Shown here: in pieces, positions 33,175 to 42,220 of the stretch
Numbering within the stretch: position 1 is the stretch's first letter
Layout of the letters: every line of letters begins with the position of its first letter
Assembly: GCF_017873605.1 (NCBI RefSeq)
Contig: NZ_JAGGKI010000002.1
Coordinates: 186,001-250,000, forward strand
Length of the DNA stretch: 64,000 bases
From: Paenibacillus lactis
Lineage (GTDB): Bacteria > Bacillota > Bacilli > Paenibacillales > Paenibacillaceae
Direction of reading: 5' to 3'
Notes under the pieces: generated by a model
Databases searched by the model: none
Told to the model about the DNA's origin: nothing
What the model saw: the letters and a program-made list of their open reading frames with translations, nothing else
Position numbers and translations under genes: made by a program

Positions 33175-33891
33175 TCAATCCACATCCTTCCGGTTAAAAT
33201 GAATCAGCCCGGCGCAAGCAATGACAACGCCCAGCAGCAGGCCCGCACCGATTACTTTCGCTTCGCCCGGCCCCATATACGCTAGCAGCGGCCACTTGAG
33301 CGGCATCCAATTCGGAAATTGGAAGGCGAACATGGACACGACCGATGCCGTAATGCCGATGCTTACCGGCAAGCCCTGATTCTTCAGCGTCAGCGACAGC
33401 CACAGCTGGAGCGCAAGCATCGGTAGTGCGGCGAACAACTGGACAAAGCCGATCCGCAGCAGATCCAGATACGGCATCTGCTCGACGCCCATCCCCAGCA
33501 GCAGCCCCAAGCCAGCCGTACCTAATGTCAGCAAAATGCAGGACACGCACAGAATCAGGAACGCCTGCACGAATTTCGCGCTGAACACGGCCGTTCGTGA
33601 AATCGGCAATGCCAGCAGCTGCTTCCAGGAGCTGAGCTGGTGCTCGACGTTTGCCATGAGGGAGCAGACCAGCGTGATGCCAAGGAACAGCGCGATCGGC
33701 ACGAAGAACAGTACGTTCTCCAGCAAGCCGCCCCACGGATCATCCGCATAGGACTTCATCAAGTAGTCATACCGCAGTCCGAAGTTTAGGCCCTGCATCG
33801 CCACCAGCCCGATCGGTCCCAGCGCGGCGAGAAACCAAATGCCTTTGCCCCGGATTTTCAGCCAATCGGCTGACAGTGCTCGGACCATCAT
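33175..33891 (-). CDS. ABC transporter permease, lantibiotic-immunity type (first)
   Basis: A 238-residue permease with six membrane segments. It begins MMVRALSADWLKIRGKGIWF and contains SSWKQLLALPISRTAVFSAKF, the same motif as the second permease, so the two are paralogues from duplication. It overlaps the ATPase stop by four bases and the second permease follows closely, giving an F-E-G-like operon. GGGGAGGGG precedes the start. Confidence 0.87.
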   Translation of the reverse strand: MMVRALSADWLKIRGKGIWFLAALGPIGLVAMQGLNFGLRYDYLMKSYADDPWGGLLENVLFFVPIALFLGITLVCSLMANVEHQLSSWKQLLALPISRTAVFSAKFVQAFLILCVSCILLTLGTAGLGLLLGMGVEQMPYLDLLRIGFVQLFAALPMLALQLWLSLTLKNQGLPVSIGITASVVSMFAFQFPNWMPLKWPLLAYMGPGEAKVIGAGLLLGVVIACAGLIHFNRKDVD

Positions 33892-34808
33892 GGGCGGCTC
33901 CCCTCCCCTACGATTTGCATGAAGATATCCTCGAGCGACTTCCGCTTCTCCTCGACCCGATATACCGCATGCCGATTCTCGACCAGCCGCTTGACGAGCA
34001 GCGCCACCTTGGCATCCTGCATTGATTCCAGCTCGAGCACATGGTTTCTGAGCGTGCCTTCGCAGCCAAGATCCAGCGCGAGCTGCAGAGCGTCCTCCGG
34101 CTCCGACACCGCCAGGCGGAAGCCGCTGGAAGCCGTCCGGATCAGGTTATCGATCGAATCCTGGAATACCATTCGGCCCTCACGGATGATGCCAACCTTG
34201 TCGGCCATCTGCTCAACCTCGCCCAACAGATGACTGGAGACCAGAACGGTGATGCCGTATTGGCGCGGCATGTTTTTGATCAGCTCCCGGATTTCATGAA
34301 TCCCGGACGGGTCCAATCCGTTGGTCGGTTCATCAAGAATCAGCAGCTCCGGATTGTTCAGCAGGGCAGCCGCAATCCCGAGTCGCTGCTTCATGCCGAG
34401 GGAATATCCCTTCACCGGGCGCTTCGCCTCTTTCGTCAGAGAGACGATTTCCAGCACTTCCGCAATGCGGGATTTCGGGCTGCCGGTGATCCGGCGGATG
34501 GCCTCCAAATTTTCCACCGCCGTCAAATGTCCATAATACGACGGATATTCTACAAGCGAGCCGGTACGGCGCAAGATGTCCATTTTCTCGCTCTTCAAAT
34601 CCTTGCCGAATAGATGAATGGCTCCGCGCGTCGGCTGGATCAGCCCGAGCAGCATCCGGATCGTCGTTGTCTTTCCGGCCCCGTTCGGCCCGAGAAAGCC
34701 GTAAATGTCACCGCGCGCGATCTCCAGATTCAAGTCCTCGACTGCTGCGCGTTTTTTGTATGTTTTATAAAGTCCCTTTGTTTGAATGACGAGTTCCGTC
34801 ACGTTCAT
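33888..34808 (-). CDS. ABC transporter ATP-binding protein, BcrA/lantibiotic-immunity type
   Basis: A 306-residue ATPase. Walker A GPNGAGKTTT (about 37-47), Q-loop region near SLVEYPSYYGHLTAVENL, signature YSLGMKQRLGIA, Walker B LLILDEPTNGLDPSG, and the H-loop in LVSSHLLGEVEQM. The signature YSLGMKQ and the C-terminal 80-residue extension (YRVEEKRKSLEDIFMQ) are typical of BcrA and lantibiotic self-protection ATPases. It heads a three-gene operon with two permeases. The start is uncertain: GAGGTGAT sits close to ATG 34808 but is well placed for GTG 34802, two codons later. Confidence 0.9.
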   Translation of the reverse strand: MNVTELVIQTKGLYKTYKKRAAVEDLNLEIARGDIYGFLGPNGAGKTTTIRMLLGLIQPTRGAIHLFGKDLKSEKMDILRRTGSLVEYPSYYGHLTAVENLEAIRRITGSPKSRIAEVLEIVSLTKEAKRPVKGYSLGMKQRLGIAAALLNNPELLILDEPTNGLDPSGIHEIRELIKNMPRQYGITVLVSSHLLGEVEQMADKVGIIREGRMVFQDSIDNLIRTASSGFRLAVSEPEDALQLALDLGCEGTLRNHVLELESMQDAKVALLVKRLVENRHAVYRVEEKRKSLEDIFMQIVGEGSRP

Positions 34809-34924
34809 CACCTCGTAAACCATCGTACTTGGTCAAGGTTAAACGGCGGTCGGGGGCAAGTTTAAATTTTCTTTAAAAAAGCGAATCAGGGTAGAGCGCG
34901 CTCCTAGCTTCGTGCAACTATGGC

Positions 34925-35827
34925 GCTTCGGTGGCGGTCATAAACTCTTCCTGTATCTAAGGCCGCTACGGTGGCGGATCGTTCTTCCGATCGCTGTTAA
35001 ATCCGGGAAACCGGAATGATCCTAAACGAGGTTGTTTCCCGGATTTAAAGGCGAGCGCTTCGCTTCTCCAGACCGATTCCTCCCCCTCCGCTGGTGCGTG
35101 AATATCAAGATATGCCCACCAATGTTTCTATGAGCTGGCACTCAAACTCTCATACAGTTGCTCGCTCTGCCCTTGATCGCAGTGCGGGGGATGGGTAGGA
35201 CAACCACCACCGCTTCGAGTGGTGGTCATAAACTCTTCCTGCAACGATGGCCGCTTCGGTGGCGGATCGTTCTTCCGATCGCTGTTAAATCCGAGAAACC
35301 GGAATGATCCTAAACGAGGTTGTTTCCCGGATTTAAAGGCGAACGCTCCGCTTCTCCAGACCGATTCCTCCCCCTCCGCTGGTGCGACGGGTATGAGATA
35401 TGTGCTATCCGAGGTTTCTAAGTTTCCATGCCTCTGCTCGCTGTCAGCGCACATCGCTCCTTCTATAAGGCACTCAGACTTCTCATGCAGCTACCTAATG
35501 CCATACTACTCGCCTTACCCATGATCGCAGTGCTGGGGGATGGGTAGGACAACCACCACCGCTTCGAGTGGTGGTGATAAAACCCCCGTGCAACAAGGCC
35601 GCTTCGGTGACGGTCATAAACTCCTCCTGCAACTAAGGCCGCTTCGGTGGTGGTCATAAACTCTTCCTGCAACGATGGCCGCTTCGGTGGCGGATCGTTC
35701 TTCCGATCGCTGTTAAATCCGGGAAACCGGAATGATCCCAAACAAGGTTGTTTCCCGGATTTAAAGGCGAACGCTACGCTTCTCCAGACCGATTCCTCCC
35801 CCTCCGCTGGTGCGACGGGTATGAGAT
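34925..35827. repeat. array of three 175-190 bp structured repeats with 40-bp tandem units
   Basis: Three copies (34925-35098, 35211-35399, 35640-35827) share about 95% of bases. Each carries a 15-bp hairpin arm pair, TTAAATCCGGGAAAC with GTTTCCCGGATTTAA (copy 2 has one mismatch), around a loop that varies little. Between copies are other repeated pieces: an ACCACCAC/GTGGTGGT hairpin preceded by a GATGGGTAGGACA block (near 35190 and 35545), and 40-bp tandem units starting GGCCGCTTCGGTGG (35598-35637, 35638-35677). Open frames on either strand are repeat artefacts without ribosome binding sites. The island sits between the two-component system and the ABC transporter. Confidence 0.85.
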
Positions 35828-36111
35828 TATGCAGTACAGGGCTTCATTCCCTAATAATTGGTACGTCGATTGATGATGATCTAAAATTTACTGAAACTTC
35901 CAATCCCTCATTACGTATGGTCACTTAGGGCTTAATCACTGAATGCGTGCTAGCTGACGCTGGCCAACAGGATAAGGGCATGTTACAGCCTAAGGTCCGA
36001 GCTGTGCTTGTTTCTGGTAGTGGTGCTGCTTCTATAGGCACTGTCGGCTGGCTATCGTCCCCCGTTCATGGATATATGCCCGACAATTCAATTCGAAATG
36101 AGGTCATTCGC

Positions 36112-36225
36112 ATGAAAAAGGTAACCTGGCCTGGAAGAACCAAGCTAGACAACTTCTCCAATTACGTGACTTTGATCCTGGATGTGATCTTGTATATCCC
36201 ACGTTGGATTATGAGATTGTTTTAA
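36112..36225 (+). CDS. 37-residue membrane peptide, unknown function
   Basis: A short frame starting MKKVTWPGRTKLDNFSNYVT and ending LYIPRWIMRLF. One membrane helix spans about residues 17-30, followed by an amphipathic Arg/Trp end. GAGG lies seven bases before ATG 36112. The KKVTWPGR start recalls the SecE amphipathic motif, but a complete SecE membrane region is lacking and the frame is too short, so it is not called SecE. It sits between an immunity-like ABC transporter and a two-component system but on the opposite strand, so a peptide substrate or signal is possible but unproven. Confidence 0.45.
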   Translation: MKKVTWPGRTKLDNFSNYVTLILDVILYIPRWIMRLF

Positions 36226-36284
36226 ATAAAGGGAGGATTAGCCTTCCCCTAGGTAAATGCCGCAGTTAAGGCGGCAAACAGCAC

Positions 36285-36314
36285 AAAAAAAGGACCCGGA
36301 AACGTCCGGCTCCT
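36285..36314 (-). terminator. terminator of the two-component operon
   Basis: On the minus strand AGGAGCCGGA, a 4-base loop, TCCGGGTCCT (one mismatch) and then TTTTTT. It ends the histidine kinase gene, so the ABC operon further on needs its own promoter. Confidence 0.85.
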
Positions 36315-36407
36315 TCATTCGCACCTCAATGATTTGTCTTGTTCACGGCGCTGCGCGTCATCACGATCATCAACTTCCGAGTGAGCTTTACAGGCCGTCG
36401 CGGCTTA

Positions 36408-37883
36408 TTACATATCGTCCACTTCAAACCGGACCTGCTTCCCTCCGGGATTAAGCTCCTGCCCTGGGTAAACGCCGCCGCTTCCCGGCTTCCAGATGGT
36501 GATTCTCGTTCCTTCGCCGGAGCTCTCAACCTCGCATTTTAACCCCATTTCCTTCGCTAGGAAATCCACGACCGCAAGCCCGATGCCTGCGCCCTTGTTA
36601 TGGGACTCGCTGCCGAATCCCGGGCCGCGATCCGAGATGATCAGCGCTCCGGTCTCTTCACCGCCTTCGACTTGGCGTTCCTCGGTATAAATGCCGATAT
36701 ACTTACCGGATTGGGCATGGCGCACGACATTTTGAAACAAATTGTCGAGCAGCCGCCGGAACCATAACACATCGACATTCCAGATCAGCGGCTCTTCGCG
36801 CAGAGCAATGTCGGGCTCGATGCCTGCTTTTTCCCATACCGGATACCATGCGGCCGCACTCTCTTTGACCAGTCTCAAAACGTCCTTCGCATCAAGGTTT
36901 AGCTGCACCTTGCCGCTCGTGAGCAGATTATAGGATAGCAGGTTATCAATTAATCCCCCCAAATCGCCGATTTTGGCCTCGATGAGGGAGAGCGATTCCT
37001 TGCCCCTCCCGCTGAGCGGCTCCCGCTCCAAAGAGAAAATATGGCTTCGTATAACCGTCAATGGCGTCCTCAAGTCATGCGACAAGCTCGCAATGAGCGA
37101 CTTGCGCAGCTCCTCCTCCTCGCGCTGGCGGCGCTGGCCCTCTTCCAGCTGGCTCACCATATCGTTGTAGCCCTCTTCCAGCTGCCCGATCTCATCCAGC
37201 TTGGTCAACGTGACCGGCTGCGGGATGCCTGTTGCTTCATTCGGGGATGTCATTGCGTTCCGGAGGCGCAGCAGCCGCTTGCGGATGCGTACGAAGAACA
37301 GCCAGGACACCAGGATGAAGAGGCCGGACATGGTCGCCATGAATAAACCGTACAGGGTCGTCTCGCTGGCGATCGGATCCTGTACGCTGATATATTTTCT
37401 CGGAATCCGCATCACCATGAAGCCCTCGTCCGCTCCCTCATCCCCGATAAAAGCGACCACCGTGAACGGATCGGCCCCGACGGAATTTTTCATAAATTGT
37501 ACGGTATGCTGGGCGCTCCATAACGCGGGCATATCCTCCTGCACAGGGAGCTCGATCCGCTTTCGACTATCGCTGTCCACCCACAGCATCTGAACTTCAG
37601 GATAAGCCTGCCGCAGCGATTTCAGCCTCTGCTCGATCTCCTCCGGCGATGCGCCTTCTAATTGGGTTGCTTCCTTATGCCACATTTTCTCCAATACGGT
37701 CCCATTCTCATATTTTTTGTCGGGAAGCGGCGGCACGTCCATGAATGTGTTGGCAACGAACCAGTAGAACACGGAGGCGAGCGGGAACAGAATCGGCATG
37801 AAAATCATGGCCACCGAAATAAGCAGCAGATACCGATTCGTCAGGGATTTGCGAAACCGCCCCTTCGCTCTCCACCCTTTCAT
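36408..37883 (-). CDS. sensor histidine kinase
   Basis: A 491-residue membrane kinase. Helix 1 (about 22-45), an external sensor of about 130 residues, helix 2 (about 177-198), then a HAMP-like linker and coiled coil. The phospho-acceptor is His269 in SLSHDLRTPLTVI. The catalytic domain has an N-box LLDNLFQNVVRHAQ, the G1 box ISDRGPGFG and G2 GAGIGLAVVDFLAKEMG. The start overlaps the response regulator stop by ATGA. Kinases of this size beside BcrA-like transporters often report antimicrobial peptides, but the transporter operon is separated here by a repeat island. Confidence 0.93.
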   Translation of the reverse strand: MKGWRAKGRFRKSLTNRYLLLISVAMIFMPILFPLASVFYWFVANTFMDVPPLPDKKYENGTVLEKMWHKEATQLEGASPEEIEQRLKSLRQAYPEVQMLWVDSDSRKRIELPVQEDMPALWSAQHTVQFMKNSVGADPFTVVAFIGDEGADEGFMVMRIPRKYISVQDPIASETTLYGLFMATMSGLFILVSWLFFVRIRKRLLRLRNAMTSPNEATGIPQPVTLTKLDEIGQLEEGYNDMVSQLEEGQRRQREEEELRKSLIASLSHDLRTPLTVIRSHIFSLEREPLSGRGKESLSLIEAKIGDLGGLIDNLLSYNLLTSGKVQLNLDAKDVLRLVKESAAAWYPVWEKAGIEPDIALREEPLIWNVDVLWFRRLLDNLFQNVVRHAQSGKYIGIYTEERQVEGGEETGALIISDRGPGFGSESHNKGAGIGLAVVDFLAKEMGLKCEVESSGEGTRITIWKPGSGGVYPGQELNPGGKQVRFEVDDM

Positions 37884-38554
37884 GCTTTCACCCGGTAGCC
37901 GAGCCCGCGGACCGTCTCGATAATTTCCGGGGACGCCGGGTCCCGCTCCAGCTTCTCGCGCAGGTAACGGATATGAACCATCAACGTCTTGTCCCCCTCG
38001 ATATAAGACTCACCCCATACCGATTCATAGATCTGCTCCTTGGTCATGACGCGGCCCTGATGCTGAAGCAGGTACATAAAAATCTGATACTGCTTGCCGG
38101 TCAGCAAAATTTCCTCTCCGGTATCCTCATTGACGATCCGGTTCTCGCCCTCATAAACCGTCAAATGCTTGACCCTCACCGGTTCGGCGGATTGTACGGC
38201 AGAACGGCGCAGCAGCACCTCGACCCTTGCCGCCAGCTCGTCCGGGTGGAAAGGCTTGGTCAAGTAATCGTCCGCGAATTCCAGACCCTGGAGTTTGTCG
38301 TCGATGGACGTTCTGGCCGACAGCATCAGAATCGGCAATCCGGGGTACGCCTTCTTCAGCCGCTGTCCGACCGTAAACCCGTCGAGCCCGGGGAGCATGA
38401 CGTCCAAGACGACAACCGCGCATTGGGCAGCTTCTTCCACTGCCTTTTCTCCGCTCTGGAGCCATTTCACCCCATAGCCCTTTTCCTTCAAAAAATCACT
38501 CACCCATCCGCCGATATCGCGGTCATCCTCGATATATAAAATGCTTGCGCTCAT
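37880..38554 (-). CDS. OmpR/PhoB-family response regulator
   Basis: A 224-residue regulator. The receiver domain has the acidic pair ED-D (about 10-12), phospho-acceptor Asp51 in VVLDVMLPGLDG, and Lys in LTKPF. Before this Lys the usual GADDYLTKPF reads EFADDYLTKPF, a small variation. The C-terminal winged helix (about 125-224) carries ILLTGKQYQIFMYLLQHQGR and HIRYLREKLE then RGLGYRVKA. It is translationally coupled to the kinase. ATG 38554 follows AAAGGGAG; a longer in-frame extension is not supported. Confidence 0.94.
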   Translation of the reverse strand: MSASILYIEDDRDIGGWVSDFLKEKGYGVKWLQSGEKAVEEAAQCAVVVLDVMLPGLDGFTVGQRLKKAYPGLPILMLSARTSIDDKLQGLEFADDYLTKPFHPDELAARVEVLLRRSAVQSAEPVRVKHLTVYEGENRIVNEDTGEEILLTGKQYQIFMYLLQHQGRVMTKEQIYESVWGESYIEGDKTLMVHIRYLREKLERDPASPEIIETVRGLGYRVKA

Positions 38555-38700
38555 GGATATCTCCCTTTCCACCACCAAAATGTCGGCAATGCTTCTTCCA
38601 GCCGCTAACGCAAGGTGCGGGTCAGCGATTCGTTCCTCCGGCACCTGTCTTTTGTCATTGTAACATGTAAAAAAGGAAGAGCTACACCTCTGCAGCCCAC

Positions 38701-39645
38701 TCACAACCGTCCCTGATCATAGTGGGCGATGAGCCGCCTTGCCTTATCCCGGATCAAATCCACAATCTCCTGAGGCTCGATGATCTTCGCTTCCGTTCCA
38801 AGCCTGAGAAACACATCGGCTATGTATTCAAAATCGCTGCGGTCTACCGTCACGTCGACAACGCCGCGATGCTCTTCAAGCATAACCACCTCATCCTCCA
38901 GCCAAGGGATGCTCGCGCATTGCCGGGCCCCTTCTCTTGTGAGCTCCGCATACAGGCGGACCGGCTGCCGGATCGGGTATTCCTGAAGCCATTCCTCCAG
39001 CGTCATATCAAGCTCCCACGACCGGTCCGTCGGGGTCCAGGACTCGATCCGGTCAGCCCGAAACAAGCGCGGCTCCTCCGTCTCCCCCTCGGCGGCCAGC
39101 ATGTACCACAGACCGTCGCGGGCATACACGCCGATCGGCTGAATTTCCCGGTCGCTCGTACGGTTCTTTGAGCGGTACCCGATCCTCACAACGCGCTGGT
39201 ATAGGGCTGCTTCGATCATTTCTTTCAGAAAAGGGGAACCTGCCGTTCGGCGCGGACTCCAAAAGGCCAGCACGGATTCCAAGCGGCTGATCATCGCTTT
39301 GGCATCCTCGGGAAACCCCGCCAGCAATTTCCGTGCGGCCGAATCCATGTTCAGCTCAAACGGCAGTGACCGGTAGCGCTTCAAAGACTGGAAGGCAAAG
39401 AAGATCGCAAACACCTCATCCTCATCAAACAGCACCGGCGGAAGAACACGGCTGCTGAGCGTACGGTAGCCCCCATGACGTCCTTGCTCGGTATATAAGG
39501 GAACGCCCATATCGCTGATTTCGGTCAAATATCGGTGCGCAGTGCGCACCGAAACGCCAAATTCATCGGCGACCTCCTGGGCGGTAAAGCTTCGTTTGGC
39601 ATTGACGAACAGAATCACATCCATCAACAGCTTGGCTTTGGACAC
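38701..39645 (-). CDS. WYL-domain transcriptional regulator
   Basis: A 314-residue regulator of the YafY/DeoR-like group. The N-terminal helix-turn-helix (about 5-58) reads DVILFVNAKRSFTAQEVADE then FGVSVRTAHRYLTEISDMGVPLY, followed by the conserved GRHGGYRTL. A WYL ligand domain (about 140-220, with RVVRIGYRSKNRT and PIGVYARDGLWYMLAAE) and a WCX region complete it. It starts at GTG 39645 after AAAAGGAGG and is divergent from the UvrA-like gene. A perfect 13-bp palindrome lies between them and may be its operator. Confidence 0.9.
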   Translation of the reverse strand: MSKAKLLMDVILFVNAKRSFTAQEVADEFGVSVRTAHRYLTEISDMGVPLYTEQGRHGGYRTLSSRVLPPVLFDEDEVFAIFFAFQSLKRYRSLPFELNMDSAARKLLAGFPEDAKAMISRLESVLAFWSPRRTAGSPFLKEMIEAALYQRVVRIGYRSKNRTSDREIQPIGVYARDGLWYMLAAEGETEEPRLFRADRIESWTPTDRSWELDMTLEEWLQEYPIRQPVRLYAELTREGARQCASIPWLEDEVVMLEEHRGVVDVTVDRSDFEYIADVFLRLGTEAKIIEPQEIVDLIRDKARRLIAHYDQGRL

Positions 39646-39680
39646 CGCTTGCTCCTCCTTTTCGGTCTTGCCAATAAGTA

Positions 39681-39693
39681 GACAATTATTGTC
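39681..39693. promoter_or_regulatory. palindromic operator between WYL regulator and UvrA-like gene
   Basis: GACAATTATTGTC is a perfect inverted repeat (GACAAT-T-ATTGTC) midway between the divergent starts, 36 bases from the regulator and 66 from the ATPase. No strong -35/-10 pair overlaps it. Confidence 0.5.
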
Positions 39694-39758
39694 ATGTTTA
39701 TAAGATATGCTATTCCCGTAAGCAGGTCAAAGACTGGAACCGGAAAGGAGAATGAATC

Positions 39759-42108
39759 ATGAGCTCAGACATGAACTCGGGCAAAAAATCAGACATGAAC
39801 TCGAACACGAAATCGAGCATGAGTCCAGGCTTGATTTCGGACAAGAGCAACGCTTCAAATCCGAACAATGTCATTCGCGTTATCGGCGCCAAGAATAAAA
39901 ATTTGCGCAGCGTCAGTCTCGATATCCCCAAAAAGCGAATTACGGTATTCACCGGCGTATCCGGCTCCGGCAAGTCCGCCCTCGTCTTCGATACGATCGC
40001 CGCCGAGTCACAGCGCCAGATGAATGAGACCTATTCCAGCTTTATTCGGCACCGCCTTCCCGGATACGGGGAACCGGATGTCGAATCGATCGAGCATCTA
40101 TCCGCAGCGATCCTGATCAACCAAAAGCGGATCGGCGGCAACGCAAGGTCCACCGTCGGAACGGCTACGGATATCCATGCTTTGCTGCGGCTGTTGTTTT
40201 CACGGATCGGTCAGCCTTTTGTCGGGCACTCGGACGTCTTCTCCTTCAACAATCCGCAGGGCATGTGTCCGCGCTGCGAGGGGCTTGGCAAAGTCAACGT
40301 CATCCGGATCGATCGCCTGATCGACAAGGAAAAATCACTGAATGAAGGAGCGATCCGATTCCCGACCTTTCGTCCCGGTGATTTCCGCTGGAAGCGGTAT
40401 ACGGTCACTGGATTATTCGACAATGACCGGAAGCTGAAGGATTATAGTCCGGAAGAGTGGGACCTGCTCCTGTACCAATCCGGGTTCAAGCCGCCAAACC
40501 CGACGCCGGAATGGCCGCCGACCTCTTATTATGAAGGCGTCATTCCGCGAATCGAGCGGTCATTTCTAAGCAAGGATTCCCGAGATGCGCAGCTGTACAG
40601 GGAAGCGATCAACGATGTAGCCCCCCGCTCGGTGTGCCCTGAATGTCAAGGGGGCAGGCTCAATCAAGAGACGCTGTCCTGCAAAATCAACGGCTATTCC
40701 ATCGCCGACTGCTCACGGATGCCGGCGGATGAGCTGATTGCATTTTTGCGGAGGATTCGCGAGTCGGAGGCTGCACCGATCGCAAGCGCCTGCATAACCC
40801 GGCTGGAACAGCTGAAGCTGGTCGGAATCGGGTACCTGTCCATGGATCGCGAGACCGCAACATTGTCGGGCGGAGAGTCGCAGCGCATCAAAATGGTCCG
40901 GCAGCTCGGAAGCAGCTTGACCGATCTCACCTACATTTTCGACGAGCCGAGCACCGGTCTTCACCCTCATGATGTCCATAACATGAACAAGCTGCTGCTC
41001 CAGCTTCGCGACAAGGGCAATACGCTCCTGATCGTGGAGCATGATCCGGATGTCATCCGGTTGGCCGATCATATCGTCGACATGGGCCCCGGGTCCGGCG
41101 TTGCCGGCGGCACGATCGTTTACGAAGGCGATTACGAAGGACTTCTGGAGTCCGGCACCTTGACCGGCAAGCATCTTCAGCAGCGGGCACGGTTAAAGGA
41201 ACAGGTGCGGGAACCTTCCGGGTGGCTGACGATTTCGAACGCCGCCTTACACAATCTGCGCGATGTCACGGTTCGCATCCCCACCGGGGTGCTGACGGTT
41301 GTCACCGGCGTCGCCGGATCAGGCAAAAGCACGCTGATCAACCACGTGCTCCCTCAGTGCTATCCGGAAACGGTGATCGTCGACCAGGATGCCATCCATG
41401 CCTCAAACCGCTCCAACATCGCCACATATACCGGCATCTTCGATCCGATTCGGAAGCTGTGCCGCTGCTAACCATGTCAGCGCATCCCTGTTCAGCTTTA
41501 ATGCCAAGGGCGCTTGCCCGGCCTGCAGCGGTGCCGGAACGATCGCGACCGATCTCGCCTTCATGGATCAGCTGGTCACCGTCTGCGAAGCATGCCGGGG
41601 CCGCCGTTTCCGCGATGACGTTCTGCGGTACCGCCTTCGCGGCAAAGACATCAGCGAGGTGCTGGCGATGTCGGTTGACGAGGCGATGTCCTTCTTCCCG
41701 GAGAAGGACATCCGCCCCGCTTTGCAGCGCCTGCACGATACCGGCCTCGGTTATATGACGCTGGGCCAGCCGCTCAGCACACTGTCGGGCGGCGAGCGGC
41801 AGCGAGTCAAGCTGGCGGCGGAACTGGACAAGCACGGCGAGATCTATGTGCTCGATGAACCATCGACGGGGCTGCATCTGTCCGACTGCGAGAAGCTCGT
41901 ATCGGTCATCGAGCGGCTGGTGGAGCAAGGCAGCACCGTCATTGTCATCGAGCATAATCTCGATATCATCCGCCAGGCGGATTGGATCATCGATCTTGGC
42001 CCCGGCGCGGGCATGGACGGCGGGCAGCTGCTTTTCTCTGGCAAGCCGAGGGAGCTGTTAGAATGCAAAGACTCCTTAACGGCAAGATACCTAGAAGCGT
42101 ACCGGTAA
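39759..42108 (+). pseudogene. UvrA-like ABC ATPase, broken by a 2-nt frameshift
   Basis: The first part (39759-41471, 570 codons) holds the N-terminal ATPase: Walker A GVSGSGKSAL, zinc-site CPRCEGLGKV and CPECQGGRLN, signature LSGGESQRI, Walker B YIFDEPSTGLHPHD. It then enters the second ATPase with GVAGSGKSTL and ends in DPIRKLCRC. The frame continues from about 41461 to 42108 with ANHVSASLFSFNAKGACPAC, signature LSGGERQRV and LDEPSTGLHLSD. Two bases appear missing near 41460, where KLFAAANH would be expected. Size (about 780 residues) and lack of an insertion domain fit UvrA2/drug-resistance UvrA paralogues, not housekeeping UvrA. The Met/Ser/Asn/Lys-rich first 38 residues are unusual. AAAGGAG precedes the start. 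Confidence 0.85.
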
Positions 42109-42145
42109 TTGCAAGTCATGAAGGTATCCCGAAATTGCAAGCATA

Positions 42146-42190
42146 AAAAAAGACCCCCGTGCCCTCATATACGAAGGCTCGGGGGTCTTG
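42146..42190. terminator. bidirectional terminator
   Basis: AAAAAAAGACCCCCG and CGGGGGTCTTG close a hairpin. On the minus strand it ends in TTTTTTT and serves the alpha-amylase gene; on the plus strand it follows the UvrA-like gene. Confidence 0.88.
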
Positions 42191-42220
42191 CTGCAACTGT
42201 AGCCGCTTCCCTTACGGACG

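Noticed and set aside
35128-35741. Minus-strand open frames reading through the repeat island
   Set aside because: They repeat the same peptide because the DNA repeats, and lack ribosome binding sites; treated as artefacts.
36112-36225. 37-codon peptide considered as SecE
   Set aside because: Only the KKVTWPGR start agrees; the frame ends before a full SecE membrane helix, and the neighbours are not nusG or ribosomal genes.
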